In this document: positions 32,814 through 40,342 of the stretch, one piece after another | How positions within the stretch are numbered: position 1 is the first letter of the stretch | Layout of the letters: the number at the start of each line of letters is the position of its first letter | Assembly: GCA_023251135.1 (NCBI GenBank) | Contig: JAHEZJ010000012.1 | Location: 62,001-126,000 of the forward strand | Origin: Flavobacterium sp. | GTDB taxonomy: Bacteria; Bacteroidota; Bacteroidia; Flavobacteriales; Flavobacteriaceae | Reading direction: 5' to 3' | DNA length: 64,000 bases | Notes under the pieces: model-generated | What the model was told of the DNA's origin: nothing | What the model saw: the letters and a program-made list of their open reading frames with translations, nothing else | Database searches by the model: none | Made by a program: the position numbers and the translations under genes

Positions 32814-33947
32814 ATGAAAAAAATTCAAATGGTTGACCTAAAAAGTCAATACGAAAAAATAAAAACTACAGTTGACGCCTCTATTCAGGAGGTTTTGGAT
32901 ACCAATACTTATATCAATGGACCTCTTGTACATCAGTTCCAGAAAAATCTGGAAGACTATCTGGGAGCAAAACATGTGATTCCGTGTGCAAATGGAACAG
33001 ATGCTTTGCAGATTGCCATGATGGGATTGGATTTAAAACCGGGCGATGAGGTAATTACTGCCGATTTTACTTTTGCAGCTACAGTTGAAGTTATCGCTTT
33101 ATTGCAATTAACGCCTGTTTTGGTTGATGTGGATGTAGTAAATATGAACATTGATATCGAAGCAATCAAAAAAGCAATTACACCAAAAACAAAAGCGATT
33201 GTACCGGTACATTTATTTGGACGTGCAGCAAACATGGATGCTATTATGGAAATTGCTGCCGAACATAATTTATATGTAATTGAGGACAATGCGCAGGCAA
33301 TAGGAGCAGATTATATTTCTAAATCGGGAGTAAAAAGCAAAGTTGGTGTAATTGGTCATGTAGCGGCTACTTCATTTTTTCCCTCTAAAAATCTAGGTTG
33401 TTATGGAGATGGAGGAGCAATTTTTACGAATGACGATAAATTAGCGCACATCATCCGAGGAATCGTAAATCACGGAATGTACGAACGTTACCATCATGAT
33501 GTTGTGGGTGTAAATTCGCGTTTGGATAGTATTCAGGCAGGAGTTTTAAACGCAAAATTACCATTATTGGATGAGTACAATGCAGCACGTCGTTTGGCGG
33601 CTACAAAATACAATGCAGCTTTTGCAGGCAATGCACATATTATTACACCTGAATTTGATGCAAACGAAAACGATCATGTTTTCCATCAGTATGTATTGAG
33701 AATTATTGATGCAGATCGTAATGCTTTGATGCAGCATTTATTGGATAAAGCCATTCCTTGTGCTATTTATTATCCAATTCCATTGCATTCGCAAAAAGCT
33801 TATGTCGATTCTCGTTACAAAGAAGAGCAGTTTCCGGTAACCAATCAATTGGTGAAAGAAGTAATTGCTTTGCCAATGCATACAGAGCTGGATGACGAGC
33901 AAATTAAATTTATAACGGATTCTGTTTTGGAATTTTTGAATAAATAA
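32814..33947 (+). CDS. DegT/DnrJ/EryC1/StrS sugar aminotransferase
   Basis: 377 residues from ATG 32814 (an in-frame TTG six bases earlier is unnecessary). Fold-type I PLP enzyme: ANGTDALQIAM (59-69) binds phosphate, VIEDNAQAIGA with Asp158 pairs the pyridine nitrogen, and the PLP lysine is Lys192 in SFFPSKNLGCYGDGGA. The GAxN/DAxGA pattern is typical of nucleotide-sugar C3/C4 aminotransferases such as WbpE, used for LPS or glycan sugars. Followed after 44 bp by galE, so probably an operon for nucleotide sugars. Confidence 0.92.
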   Translation: MKKIQMVDLKSQYEKIKTTVDASIQEVLDTNTYINGPLVHQFQKNLEDYLGAKHVIPCANGTDALQIAMMGLDLKPGDEVITADFTFAATVEVIALLQLTPVLVDVDVVNMNIDIEAIKKAITPKTKAIVPVHLFGRAANMDAIMEIAAEHNLYVIEDNAQAIGADYISKSGVKSKVGVIGHVAATSFFPSKNLGCYGDGGAIFTNDDKLAHIIRGIVNHGMYERYHHDVVGVNSRLDSIQAGVLNAKLPLLDEYNAARRLAATKYNAAFAGNAHIITPEFDANENDHVFHQYVLRIIDADRNALMQHLLDKAIPCAIYYPIPLHSQKAYVDSRYKEEQFPVTNQLVKEVIALPMHTELDDEQIKFITDSVLEFLNK

Positions 33948-33991
33948 TTAAAGATTAAACCAAATAAACAACAACACAAAATAACCACAAA

Positions 33992-35005
33992 ATGAAAGTA
34001 TTAGTAACAGGAGGATTGGGATTTATCGGTTCTCATACTGTAGTCGAATTGCAAAATGAAGGATTTGAGGTAGTAATCATCGATAATCTTTCCAATTCTA
34101 CAGAAGATGTTTTAAAAGGAATCACAGCCATTACAGGTAAGACACCTTTGTTTGAAAAATTAGATTTAAGAGAAAAAGCAGCTGTTCAGGAGTTTTTTAA
34201 AAAACATAGCGATGTTACAGGAGTAATTCATTTTGCGGCTTCAAAAGCAGTTGGAGAAAGTGTTGAGAATCCATTGTTGTACTATGAAAACAATATTGCT
34301 TCCTTAGTATATTTATTGCAGGAATTACAGCAAAAACCAGAGGCAAGTTTTATTTTTAGTTCATCTTGTACGGTTTATGGTCAGGCTGAAAAAATGCCAA
34401 TTACGGAGGATGCTCCGGTACAGACGGCAATTTCTCCTTACGGAAATACCAAGCAAATAGGGGAAGAGATAATTACTGATACGGCCAAAGTAACCAACAT
34501 CAGTGCTATTTTGTTGCGTTATTTTAACCCGGTTGGTGCACATGCTACAACCGAAATTGGGGAGTTACCAATTGGTGTTCCTCAAAATTTAGTGCCTTTT
34601 ATTACGCAAACAGGAGTGGGATTGCGTCAGGAATTATCGGTTTTCGGAGATGATTACCCAACTCCGGACGGAACAGCGGTTCGTGATTATATTCATGTGG
34701 TAGATTTAGCGAAAGCGCACGTAATTGCATTACAGCGTTTGTTTAATAAAAAGAACTTACAGAAAGTAGAAACCTTCAATTTAGGAACCGGGAAAGGAAG
34801 TTCGGTTTTGGAAGTGATTCATAGTTTTGAAAAAGTAAGCGATAAAAAATTACCGTATAAAATTATGCCGCGTCGTGAAGGAGATATCACCGAAGCCTAC
34901 GCAAATACCGATAAAGCAAACAGTGTTTTGGGCTGGAAGGCGCAACTAAGCTTAGACGAAGCCATGGCAAGTGCCTGGAAATGGGAACAGAAAGTTCGTT
35001 CTTAG
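33992..35005 (+). CDS. galE: UDP-glucose 4-epimerase
   Basis: 337 residues, short-chain dehydrogenase fold. NAD motif GGLGFIGSH at 7-15; catalytic Ser124 region (FSSSCTVYG) and Tyr150-x-x-x-Lys154 (SPYGNTKQ); the substrate-loop NPVGAH and RDYIHVVDLAKAH motifs are intact. It interconverts UDP-glucose and UDP-galactose, feeding exopolysaccharide and LPS synthesis. It lies behind the sugar aminotransferase and ends at a strong terminator. Confidence 0.95.
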   Translation: MKVLVTGGLGFIGSHTVVELQNEGFEVVIIDNLSNSTEDVLKGITAITGKTPLFEKLDLREKAAVQEFFKKHSDVTGVIHFAASKAVGESVENPLLYYENNIASLVYLLQELQQKPEASFIFSSSCTVYGQAEKMPITEDAPVQTAISPYGNTKQIGEEIITDTAKVTNISAILLRYFNPVGAHATTEIGELPIGVPQNLVPFITQTGVGLRQELSVFGDDYPTPDGTAVRDYIHVVDLAKAHVIALQRLFNKKNLQKVETFNLGTGKGSSVLEVIHSFEKVSDKKLPYKIMPRREGDITEAYANTDKANSVLGWKAQLSLDEAMASAWKWEQKVRS

Positions 35006-35033
35006 CTTTTTTCAGACGAAAACAAAACATAAG

Positions 35034-35077
35034 AAAAATCCCAAATAATCTAAAAAATTATTTGGGATTTTTATTTT
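35034..35077 (+). terminator. Terminator of galE
   Basis: Perfect 16-bp stem AAAAATCCCAAATAAT / ATTATTTGGGATTTTT with a 7-nt loop and T-rich tail. Confidence 0.9.
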
Positions 35078-35094
35078 TGGTTTACTTTATTTTG

Positions 35095-35102
35095 TAATTT
35101 TG
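35095..35102 (+). promoter_or_regulatory. -7 element TAATTTTG of the putative TA operon
   Basis: Perfect TAnnTTTG; TTTG at 35076-35079 could be the -33 box with a shorter 15-bp spacer. About 20 bp to ATG 35124. Confidence 0.55.
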
Positions 35103-35123
35103 TAAGAATAAATTGTAGGAATT

Positions 35124-35321
35124 ATGAAAAAGAAAAATGAAAAGCCCAGAGTTAGTAAGGTGGAAGAGCCTGCTGTAGAATATGAAGTTCAAAAATCTAA
35201 CTTTAAAGGAATCGATCGAAAAACTTTTGATTTTGATGCCGAGTTTGCAAAAGGATTAACACCGGAAGAATTTAAAGCCGAAATGTTTAAGAGAATAGAG
35301 GCTTATCCGTGGAAAAAATAA
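35124..35321 (+). CDS. Putative antitoxin
   Basis: 65 residues, highly charged. The N-terminus (KKKNEKPRVSKVEEPAVEYE) looks disordered; the C-terminal part, FDFDAEFAKGLTPEEFKAEM then FKRIEAYPWKK, is predicted helical. No DNA-binding fold is recognisable. It overlaps the next gene by 13 bp in another frame, the small-then-toxin order of many type II modules. The functional name is inferred from context and the partner's look. Confidence 0.55.
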   Translation: MKKKNEKPRVSKVEEPAVEYEVQKSNFKGIDRKTFDFDAEFAKGLTPEEFKAEMFKRIEAYPWKK

Positions 35322-35626
35322 TTTTTGAAAAAGAAGTTCTTAACTCCTTTGAAGATTTAGTTTTTGCACTTTTTAAAGAGGAATATTTTGGTTTTCTGGA
35401 GTCCTCTCAGAATTATGTAGGCAAAATAGTTGATTTTGTTATTTCAGGTATTTCAAGTTTCCCTCATAAGAAAACACCAAAATCACTTCAGTATTTAGGT
35501 TTGCATTATGTTTTTTATAAAACCAATGGCAGGACAACCTGGTATATCTTCTTTGATAAAAAAGATCAAAATTATTTGATTACAGGAATTATAAATAATT
35601 ATTGTGTAGAAGCAAAAGAGCTATAA
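35309..35626 (+). CDS. Putative RelE/ParE-like toxin (GTG start)
   Basis: 105 residues from GTG 35309; no in-frame ATG near the start. The second half, SLQYLGLHYVFYKTNGRTTW then YIFFDKKDQNYLITGIINNY, resembles the RelE/ParE ending: a short basic strand, then R-x-T-W-Y-I-F-F and an isoleucine-rich strand ending NN. The first half is mostly helical. Translation is coupled to the upstream 65-residue protein. It could also be an unrelated small protein; family assignment is by pattern only. Confidence 0.55.
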   Translation: MEKIIFEKEVLNSFEDLVFALFKEEYFGFLESSQNYVGKIVDFVISGISSFPHKKTPKSLQYLGLHYVFYKTNGRTTWYIFFDKKDQNYLITGIINNYCVEAKEL

Positions 35627-35631
35627 AAAAC

Positions 35632-35664
35632 AAATCCTCATAAACCATTGGTTCATGAGGATTT
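35632..35664. terminator. Bidirectional terminator between TA pair and fabD
   Basis: 15-bp stem AAATCCTCATAAACC / GGTTCATGAGGATTT with one mismatch and 3-nt loop; A- and T-rich flanks. Confidence 0.82.
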
Positions 35665-35712
35665 TATTTATATCGTCAGCAACTGAAAACTGCTACTGAG
35701 ACTGAATACTAA

Positions 35713-36588
35713 TTATGCATTTGCAGTAACCGCTTCTTTGTCAATTTTGTTGATCAAACCTGCTAATACTTTTCCTGGGCCAACTTCAGTAAACAAAGTA
35801 GCGCCGTCAGCGATCATTTGCTGAACAGATTGTGTCCATTTTACCGGAGCAGTCAATTGGATGATTAAGTTCTTTTTGATTTCGTTTGCATCAGAAACAG
35901 CATTTGCGGTTACGTTTTGGTAAACCGGACAAACTGGAGTTGAGAATGTAGTTGCTTCAATTGCAGCAGCCAATTCTTCTCTTGCTGGTTCCATCATTGG
36001 AGAGTGAAATGCTCCTCCAACAGGCAAAATTAAAGCGCGTTTTGCTCCGGCAGCTTTCATAGCTTCACAAGCTTTTTCAACTGCTGAAGTTTCTCCTGAA
36101 ATTACTAGTTGTCCCGGACAGTTGTAATTTGCGGCAACAACGATTCCGTCAATAGAATCGCAAACTTCTTCAACGATGTTATCAGCCAAACCTAAAACCG
36201 CTGCCATTGTAGATGGAGTGATTTCACAGGCTTTTTGCATGGCTAAAGCACGTTGAGAAACTAATTTAAGTCCATCTTCAAACGATAAAGTTCCGTTTGC
36301 AACCAATGCTGAAAATTCTCCTAAAGAATGTCCTGCAACCATTTCAGGTTTAAAATCTTCGCCTAAAGTTTTTGCTAAAATAACCGAATGTAAAAATACC
36401 GCCGGTTGTGTAACTTTAGTTTCTTTTAGTTCTTCGGCAGTACCTTCAAACATAATATCTGTAATTCTAAAACCTAAGATTTCATTAGCTTTTTCGAACA
36501 ATTCTTTGGCTAAAGCCGATGTTTCATATAGGTCCTTGCCCATTCCTGTAAATTGTGCGCCCTGACCCGGAAATACGTATGCTTTCAT
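35713..36588 (-). CDS. fabD: Malonyl-CoA:ACP transacylase
   Basis: 291 residues. Ser88 in GHSLGE is the nucleophile; GQGAQ at 8-12 and the late His in GGAFHSPMM complete the FabD signature. The enzyme loads malonyl groups onto acyl carrier protein for fatty acid synthesis. It is isolated here from other fab genes. The -7 box at 36645-36652 gives it its own promoter. Confidence 0.95.
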   Translation of the reverse strand: MKAYVFPGQGAQFTGMGKDLYETSALAKELFEKANEILGFRITDIMFEGTAEELKETKVTQPAVFLHSVILAKTLGEDFKPEMVAGHSLGEFSALVANGTLSFEDGLKLVSQRALAMQKACEITPSTMAAVLGLADNIVEEVCDSIDGIVVAANYNCPGQLVISGETSAVEKACEAMKAAGAKRALILPVGGAFHSPMMEPAREELAAAIEATTFSTPVCPVYQNVTANAVSDANEIKKNLIIQLTAPVKWTQSVQQMIADGATLFTEVGPGKVLAGLINKIDKEAVTANA

Positions 36589-36644
36589 TTGTCTAATTTA
36601 AAGATTGAATTTTTTTGAATTGAAAATTAGTTTCAATTGAAAGG

Positions 36645-36652
36645 CAAAAATA
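36645..36652 (-). promoter_or_regulatory. -7 element of fabD
   Basis: Minus-strand TATTTTTG, a perfect TAnnTTTG, 57 bp before the fabD ATG. Confidence 0.55.
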
Positions 36653-36660
36653 ACATTTTT

Positions 36661-37023
36661 TTATTTCGTATAATCCTTAAACATGTAAATCCACGCTAAT
36701 CTTGAAAATCGGAGATTAAAAGAGGTGAGCAGGGTAATGACAATAGCAATAATTGGAATGATTCTTAAATCGAAATTCTTTTCGAAGAAAAATTGTGCAA
36801 TACAGTACGTTGCAATTCCCTGAGCTACTGTTAATCCGTAGTTTACATACATAGCGCCAAAGAAATAGCCAGGTTCTTTTTGAAATTTGTAATGACAGTG
36901 ACTGCAATATTCGTTCATTTTTGGAAAACCAAAAGTTAAAAAAATATTTTTATCCGTAAAAACTTTTCCTTTATGACAAATAGGACATTCGTTGCTTAAA
37001 ATATGAGTTAATGCACTTGACAT
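36661..37023 (-). CDS. DUF983 zinc-ribbon membrane protein
   Basis: 120 residues: a zinc-ribbon-like head with CPIC (13-16) and CSHC (39-42), then PGYFFGAMYVNYGLTVAQGI and two to three membrane helices (about 55-77, 87-106). This is the DUF983 layout. The role is unknown. It is 73 bp upstream of fabD on the same strand but each has its own -7 box. Confidence 0.82.
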   Translation of the reverse strand: MSSALTHILSNECPICHKGKVFTDKNIFLTFGFPKMNEYCSHCHYKFQKEPGYFFGAMYVNYGLTVAQGIATYCIAQFFFEKNFDLRIIPIIAIVITLLTSFNLRFSRLAWIYMFKDYTK

Positions 37024-37046
37024 GATCTTGTTGTTTTTTATTTATA

Positions 37047-37054
37047 CAAAGGTA
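37047..37054 (-). promoter_or_regulatory. -7 element of DUF983 gene
   Basis: Minus-strand TACCTTTG, perfect match, 24 bp before the ATG at 37023. Confidence 0.6.
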
Positions 37055-37119
37055 ATTCAGAGTTGTATTAAAGTCTTTTTTATATCTTCGCTACTTATAG
37101 CACAATAAAGACATTTATT

Positions 37120-37197
37120 ATGACATTGCCTACCTTAAACGAATTTGTAAACGAAAAATAGGATTGGGCGATCGCATATATGACCAATAAAAAATAA
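37120..37197 (+). pseudogene. Possible gene remnant with internal stop
   Basis: ATG 37120 starts MTLPTLNEFVNEK, then TAG (37159-37161), then the same frame continues DWAIAYMTNKK to TAA 37195-37197. Removing the one stop gives a plausible 25-residue protein start that runs to 11 bp before the AraC-type gene. It may be the decayed beginning of a lost gene, or a chance frame. Confidence 0.25.
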
Positions 37198-37208
37198 ATT
37201 CTACATAT

Positions 37209-38072
37209 ATGAAAAAATACCCGGTTTATAGTGTTCAGAATTTTAGCTGTAACGATATTCATCGTGATTTTTATGTCAATACGTTCAAGGAGCATTTAAA
37301 AAGTCACAGTTTTGTCGAAGAACCACACCGGCATGATTCGTATCTTATGGTGTTTTTTACGAAAGGCTCGGGGCAGCACGAAGTTGATTTTGATCAGTTC
37401 GAAATCAAAAAAGGAAGCTTGTTTGTGTTACAGCCCGGACAAATGCATCATTGGAGCTTATCTGAAGATATTGAGGGGTTTGTGATTATTTTTTCGCAGG
37501 AATTGTATAATTTATATTTCGGGCAGAAAAATATCAACGAGTATAATTTTTACCATTCGATTCACAATAGGCCGGAAATGGTTTTTGAAGAAAAGGGAAT
37601 CCTTAAAATCAGGCCTTATTTTGATTTATTAATTCAGGAGAGTATTCAGGATAACAGGTACCAGCTCGATAAAATGCTGAATTTATTAGATTGTATTCAT
37701 ATCGAGATCGCGCGCAAATACAATGAAACGTATTCGCATCAAACGCATTCGTATAATATTAAAATTGATAAGTTCGAAATGCTTTTGGAGCAATACTTCA
37801 AACAAGAAAAATTACCCTCTTTTTATGCAGAAAAACTAAGTATTACTTTAAAACATCTAAACCGAATCTGTAATGAAATTCTACAAAAAACCGCAACGGA
37901 AGTTATTACAGACCGGGTAGTTTTGGAGATAAAGAGAATGCTGATTGATAAACAGTTGGCGGTTAACGAAGTGGCGTTTAAAGTAGGCTACGAAGATTAT
38001 TCGTATTTCTCCCGATTTTTCAAAAAACAAACCGGAATGTCGCCTACAGAATTTCGAAATACTGTGCGATAA
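37209..38072 (+). CDS. AraC family transcriptional regulator with cupin-like sensor
   Basis: 287 residues. Residues 20-140 form an AraC-type cupin sensor (PHRHDSYLMVFFTKGSGQHE, LFVLQPGQMHHWSLSEDIEG). Residues 185-285 are the helix-turn-helix pair, with AEKLSITLKHLNRICNEIL and AFKVGYEDYSYFSRFFKKQTGMS ending in PTEFR. Cytosolic DNA-binding regulator; ligand and targets are unknown. Divergent from DUF983 and convergent with yceI, so it may regulate its own surroundings or distant genes. Confidence 0.9.
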   Translation: MKKYPVYSVQNFSCNDIHRDFYVNTFKEHLKSHSFVEEPHRHDSYLMVFFTKGSGQHEVDFDQFEIKKGSLFVLQPGQMHHWSLSEDIEGFVIIFSQELYNLYFGQKNINEYNFYHSIHNRPEMVFEEKGILKIRPYFDLLIQESIQDNRYQLDKMLNLLDCIHIEIARKYNETYSHQTHSYNIKIDKFEMLLEQYFKQEKLPSFYAEKLSITLKHLNRICNEILQKTATEVITDRVVLEIKRMLIDKQLAVNEVAFKVGYEDYSYFSRFFKKQTGMSPTEFRNTVR

Positions 38073-38081
38073 TTTTTTATA

Positions 38082-38142
38082 GCCACGAATTCACGAATTG
38101 TTTTTCTAAGCTTTGTAAAATGAAAATTCATGAATTCGTGGC
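38082..38142. repeat. 18-bp inverted repeat GCCACGAATTCACGAATT
   Basis: Arms 38082-38099 and 38125-38142 pair in 17 of 18 positions. Similar GCCAC...GTGGC word repeats occur at 38910-38986, 10905-10953 and, as a single arm, 45070-45083. Confidence 0.7.
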
Positions 38143-38152
38143 AAACAAAAAA

Positions 38153-38177
38153 ATCCTGTACTTAAAAAATACAGGAT
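38153..38177 (-). terminator. Terminator of yceI
   Basis: ATCCTGTA / TACAGGAT stem with a 9-nt loop; read on the minus strand it ends in seven T. Confidence 0.85.
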
Positions 38178-38213
38178 CTTATAACCAACCAAATTAAATC
38201 TATTTTTGAAGAA

Positions 38214-38747
38214 TTAGGCTTGCTTTGCAAATTGTAATTCAATGTTCAAACGAACTTCTTCCCCTACTAAAACACCTCCAGTTTCAAGAGCGGAGTTCCA
38301 GTTTAGTCCCCAGTCTTTACGATTGATTTTTCCTTCGATGCTTAATCCTGCTTTTGTATTTCCCCAGGGATCAGTCATAATTCCGCTAAATTCTACCGGA
38401 AAAGTTACTGATTTTGAAACGCCTTTGATGTTTAAGTCTCCTGTTAATTCATAGGCTCCAGCATTGATTTTTTTGAAAGAAGAACCTTTGAATGTTAGTT
38501 TTGGGTGATTTTCAGCATCAAAGAAATCGCTGCTTCTTAGGTGATTGTCTCGGTCTGTGTTTGCAGTATCGATAGAAGTGATGTCTCCTGTAAATTCGAT
38601 TGCAGCATTTTCGAAGTTGTCTCCGTCCGTGTTGATTGTTGCGTCGTAAGTTCCAAATTTACCTGAAACATTTGTAAACATCATGTGTTTAACTTTAAAA
38701 CCAATTTCTGAATGTGTTGGGTCAATTGACCATTTTGTAGTTGCCAT
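38214..38747 (-). CDS. YceI family lipid-binding protein
   Basis: 177 residues from ATG 38745-38747, chosen because the promoter's predicted transcription start (about 38783) rules out an open-frame start at 38789. One lipocalin-like YceI beta-barrel: TKWSIDPTHSEIGFKVKHMM, the SIDTANTDRDNHLRSSDFFD loop and GVSKSVTFPVEFSG. No signal peptide is visible, so this copy looks cytosolic, unlike E. coli YceI. The family binds isoprenoid-type lipids. Confidence 0.9.
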   Translation of the reverse strand: MATTKWSIDPTHSEIGFKVKHMMFTNVSGKFGTYDATINTDGDNFENAAIEFTGDITSIDTANTDRDNHLRSSDFFDAENHPKLTFKGSSFKKINAGAYELTGDLNIKGVSKSVTFPVEFSGIMTDPWGNTKAGLSIEGKINRKDWGLNWNSALETGGVLVGEEVRLNIELQFAKQA

Positions 38748-38786
38748 AATTTTATTTTTTAAATAATTAATTTCATTTTGATAGGA

Positions 38787-38794
38787 CAAAGTTA
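38787..38794 (-). promoter_or_regulatory. -7 element of yceI
   Basis: Minus-strand TAACTTTG, perfect match, 39 bp before the ATG; no clear TTG at -33. Confidence 0.62.
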
Positions 38795-38909
38795 CGGCGG
38801 TAGTGAGGGTAAGGGACTTAACCTAGATTAAGAAATAAAAAATGTGATAACTTTTTGAGTATCACATTCTTTTTTGTTGTTTTAATTGAAGTAAGGGAGC
38901 TCTGTTTTA

Positions 38910-38986
38910 GCCACAGATTAAAGGGCTTTCATTGATTAGTATGTTTCAATTCAGAAAAAAACTTTTTAATCTATCTGATCTGTGGC
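38910..38986. repeat. GCCACAGAT inverted word repeat
   Basis: GCCACAGAT (38910-38918) and ATCTGTGGC (38978-38986) are perfect inverted ends of a 77-bp patch between yceI's upstream region and the ferredoxin-like gene. Same style as 38082-38142. Confidence 0.6.
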
Positions 38987-38993
38987 AAGAAAA

Positions 38994-39224
38994 TTAGCTT
39001 TTGTTGTTCATGTAAAAAGTCAAAGCGCCCGAAGGACATTTTTGAACCGTTTGTATTATTTTTTCGGTGGTAGATTGTTCAGGAAGGATCCATGGTTTTT
39101 CTTTTGGATGAAAAACATCGGGATTGTTTTTTACGCAATTGGCAGAATGAATGCATTTTCCGGATTCCCAGACAATGGTAACTTCTCCATTAGTGTATTC
39201 TTTGATCAGGTTGTTTGGATTCAT
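38994..39224 (-). CDS. Divergent 4Fe-4S mono-cluster protein (Fer4_19, YjdI-like)
   Basis: 76 residues. Cysteines appear in the spacing of the Fer4_19 domain: GKCIHSANC (Cys24, Cys30) and a late KCPSGAL (Cys63). Trp20, Gly22 and the PSGAL turn also match YjdI. Only three clear cysteines are seen, as is typical. Probable electron carrier or iron-sulfur sensor, cytosolic. Lies with pirin and yceI on the same strand, all small stress- or redox-linked proteins, but each appears separate. Confidence 0.8.
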   Translation of the reverse strand: MNPNNLIKEYTNGEVTIVWESGKCIHSANCVKNNPDVFHPKEKPWILPEQSTTEKIIQTVQKCPSGALTFYMNNKS

Positions 39225-39324
39225 GGTTGAAAATTTTAGCGGTTAATTTTAGTTTTAAATTCAGACCAATTTTCTACTATAAAGTTAGTATTTCTTTTTG
39301 GCTTTACTGGGAATTTAGGTAAAA

Positions 39325-39372
39325 AAAAGAAACGATAACATGCTGTTGTTCAGGTTTGTTATCGTTTCTTTT
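39325..39372. terminator. Long terminator hairpin after pirin gene
   Basis: Perfect 16-bp stem AAAAGAAACGATAACA / TGTTATCGTTTCTTTT with a 16-nt loop, flanked by A- and T-runs. It ends the minus-strand pirin transcript. Confidence 0.85.
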
Positions 39373-39399
39373 GGAAAAGTGTAAGCTGTGTCTGATGAA

Positions 39400-40116
39400 T
39401 TAATAATTCATAGGAATTTCCATTAACAGAAATTCGGCAGCTGTATTTGCTTTGATGTTTAAAGCTTCAAAATCAGAGATTCCCATAGCGTCACGAGTGT
39501 TTAATTCCTGACCGTTAATGGTTACATCTCCTTTTAAAATGAATATATAAACTCCGTTTCCTTCTTTTTTTAATTTGTAGGTTGTTGCGATTCCAGCATC
39601 AAAATTCCCCATATGAAACCAGGCATCCTGATGGATCCACACTCCTTCATCATCAGCATTTGGAGATAAAACCTGAGACAGTTTGTTGTGTCTGTCGGCA
39701 ACATCCAAAGTAATTTGTTGGTAACGTGGCGTTACATTTCTTTTGTTAGGAAACAACCAGATTTGCAATAACTTAGTTTGCTGATCGGCATTTGGATTGA
39801 ACTCGCTATGCTGAATTCCGGTTCCGGCACTCATGACCTGAATATCACCATTTTTAATGATTTCAGTATTTCCCATGCTGTCTTTGTGCGCTAAATCACC
39901 TTCTAATGGAATTGTGATGATTTCCATATTGTCGTGGGGATGTGTTCCAAAACCCATTCCACCTGCAATAGTGTCATCGTTCAGAACGCGAAGTGCTCCA
40001 AACTGAATTCTTTCCGGATTGTACCAGCTCGCAAAGCTAAAACTGTGATAGGCATTAAGCCATCCATGATTTGCATTTCCTCTTGTTTCTGCCTTGTGTA
40101 TTATTATGTTTTCCAT
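39400..40116 (-). CDS. Pirin family protein (YhhW-like)
   Basis: 238 residues, a bicupin. The first cupin carries the metal site FGTHPHDNMEIITIPLEG (about 56-73) with His58, His60 and a Glu later in the HSEFNPNADQQ segment; this pattern is the YhhW/pirin quercetinase site. The second cupin is degenerate. Members have quercetin 2,3-dioxygenase activity in vitro or act as redox sensors. Cytosolic. It has its own -7 box and a strong terminator. Confidence 0.9.
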   Translation of the reverse strand: MENIIIHKAETRGNANHGWLNAYHSFSFASWYNPERIQFGALRVLNDDTIAGGMGFGTHPHDNMEIITIPLEGDLAHKDSMGNTEIIKNGDIQVMSAGTGIQHSEFNPNADQQTKLLQIWLFPNKRNVTPRYQQITLDVADRHNKLSQVLSPNADDEGVWIHQDAWFHMGNFDAGIATTYKLKKEGNGVYIFILKGDVTINGQELNTRDAMGISDFEALNIKANTAAEFLLMEIPMNY

Positions 40117-40147
40117 GATGCTAATTGTTTTGTTATTTTTTATAGTA

Positions 40148-40155
40148 CAAATTTA
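40148..40155 (-). promoter_or_regulatory. -7 element of pirin gene
   Basis: Minus-strand TAAATTTG, perfect match, 31 bp before the ATG at 40116. Confidence 0.6.
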
Positions 40156-40198
40156 CGATCAACATGGATGAAAAGCACTTAATGTAGATTAAGAAAAG

Positions 40199-40340
40199 GG
40201 TCTGAGGTTCTGAGGCTCTGAGTTGCTAAGGTTCAAAGATACAAAGGTTTTGCGGCGACTGAGATTGGCTGGATCTTCGTGTTTATGATCTAAATAATCC
40301 AACAATCCAAAGATCTAAGAAAGTCTAACAATCTAAGAAG
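40199..40340. repeat. Degenerate word-repeat patch
   Basis: Runs such as GGTTCTGAGGCTCTGAG, GCTAAGGTTCAAAGATACAA and AGATCTAAGAAAGTCTAAC then ATCTAAGAAGGTCTAAC repeat short words imperfectly. No frame or RNA fold is evident. Confidence 0.55.
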
Positions 40341-40342
40341 GT

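Noticed and set aside
38982..39230. 82-residue frame on the plus strand
   Set aside because: It is the exact opposite strand of the iron-sulfur protein gene, whose cysteine pattern shows the true frame.
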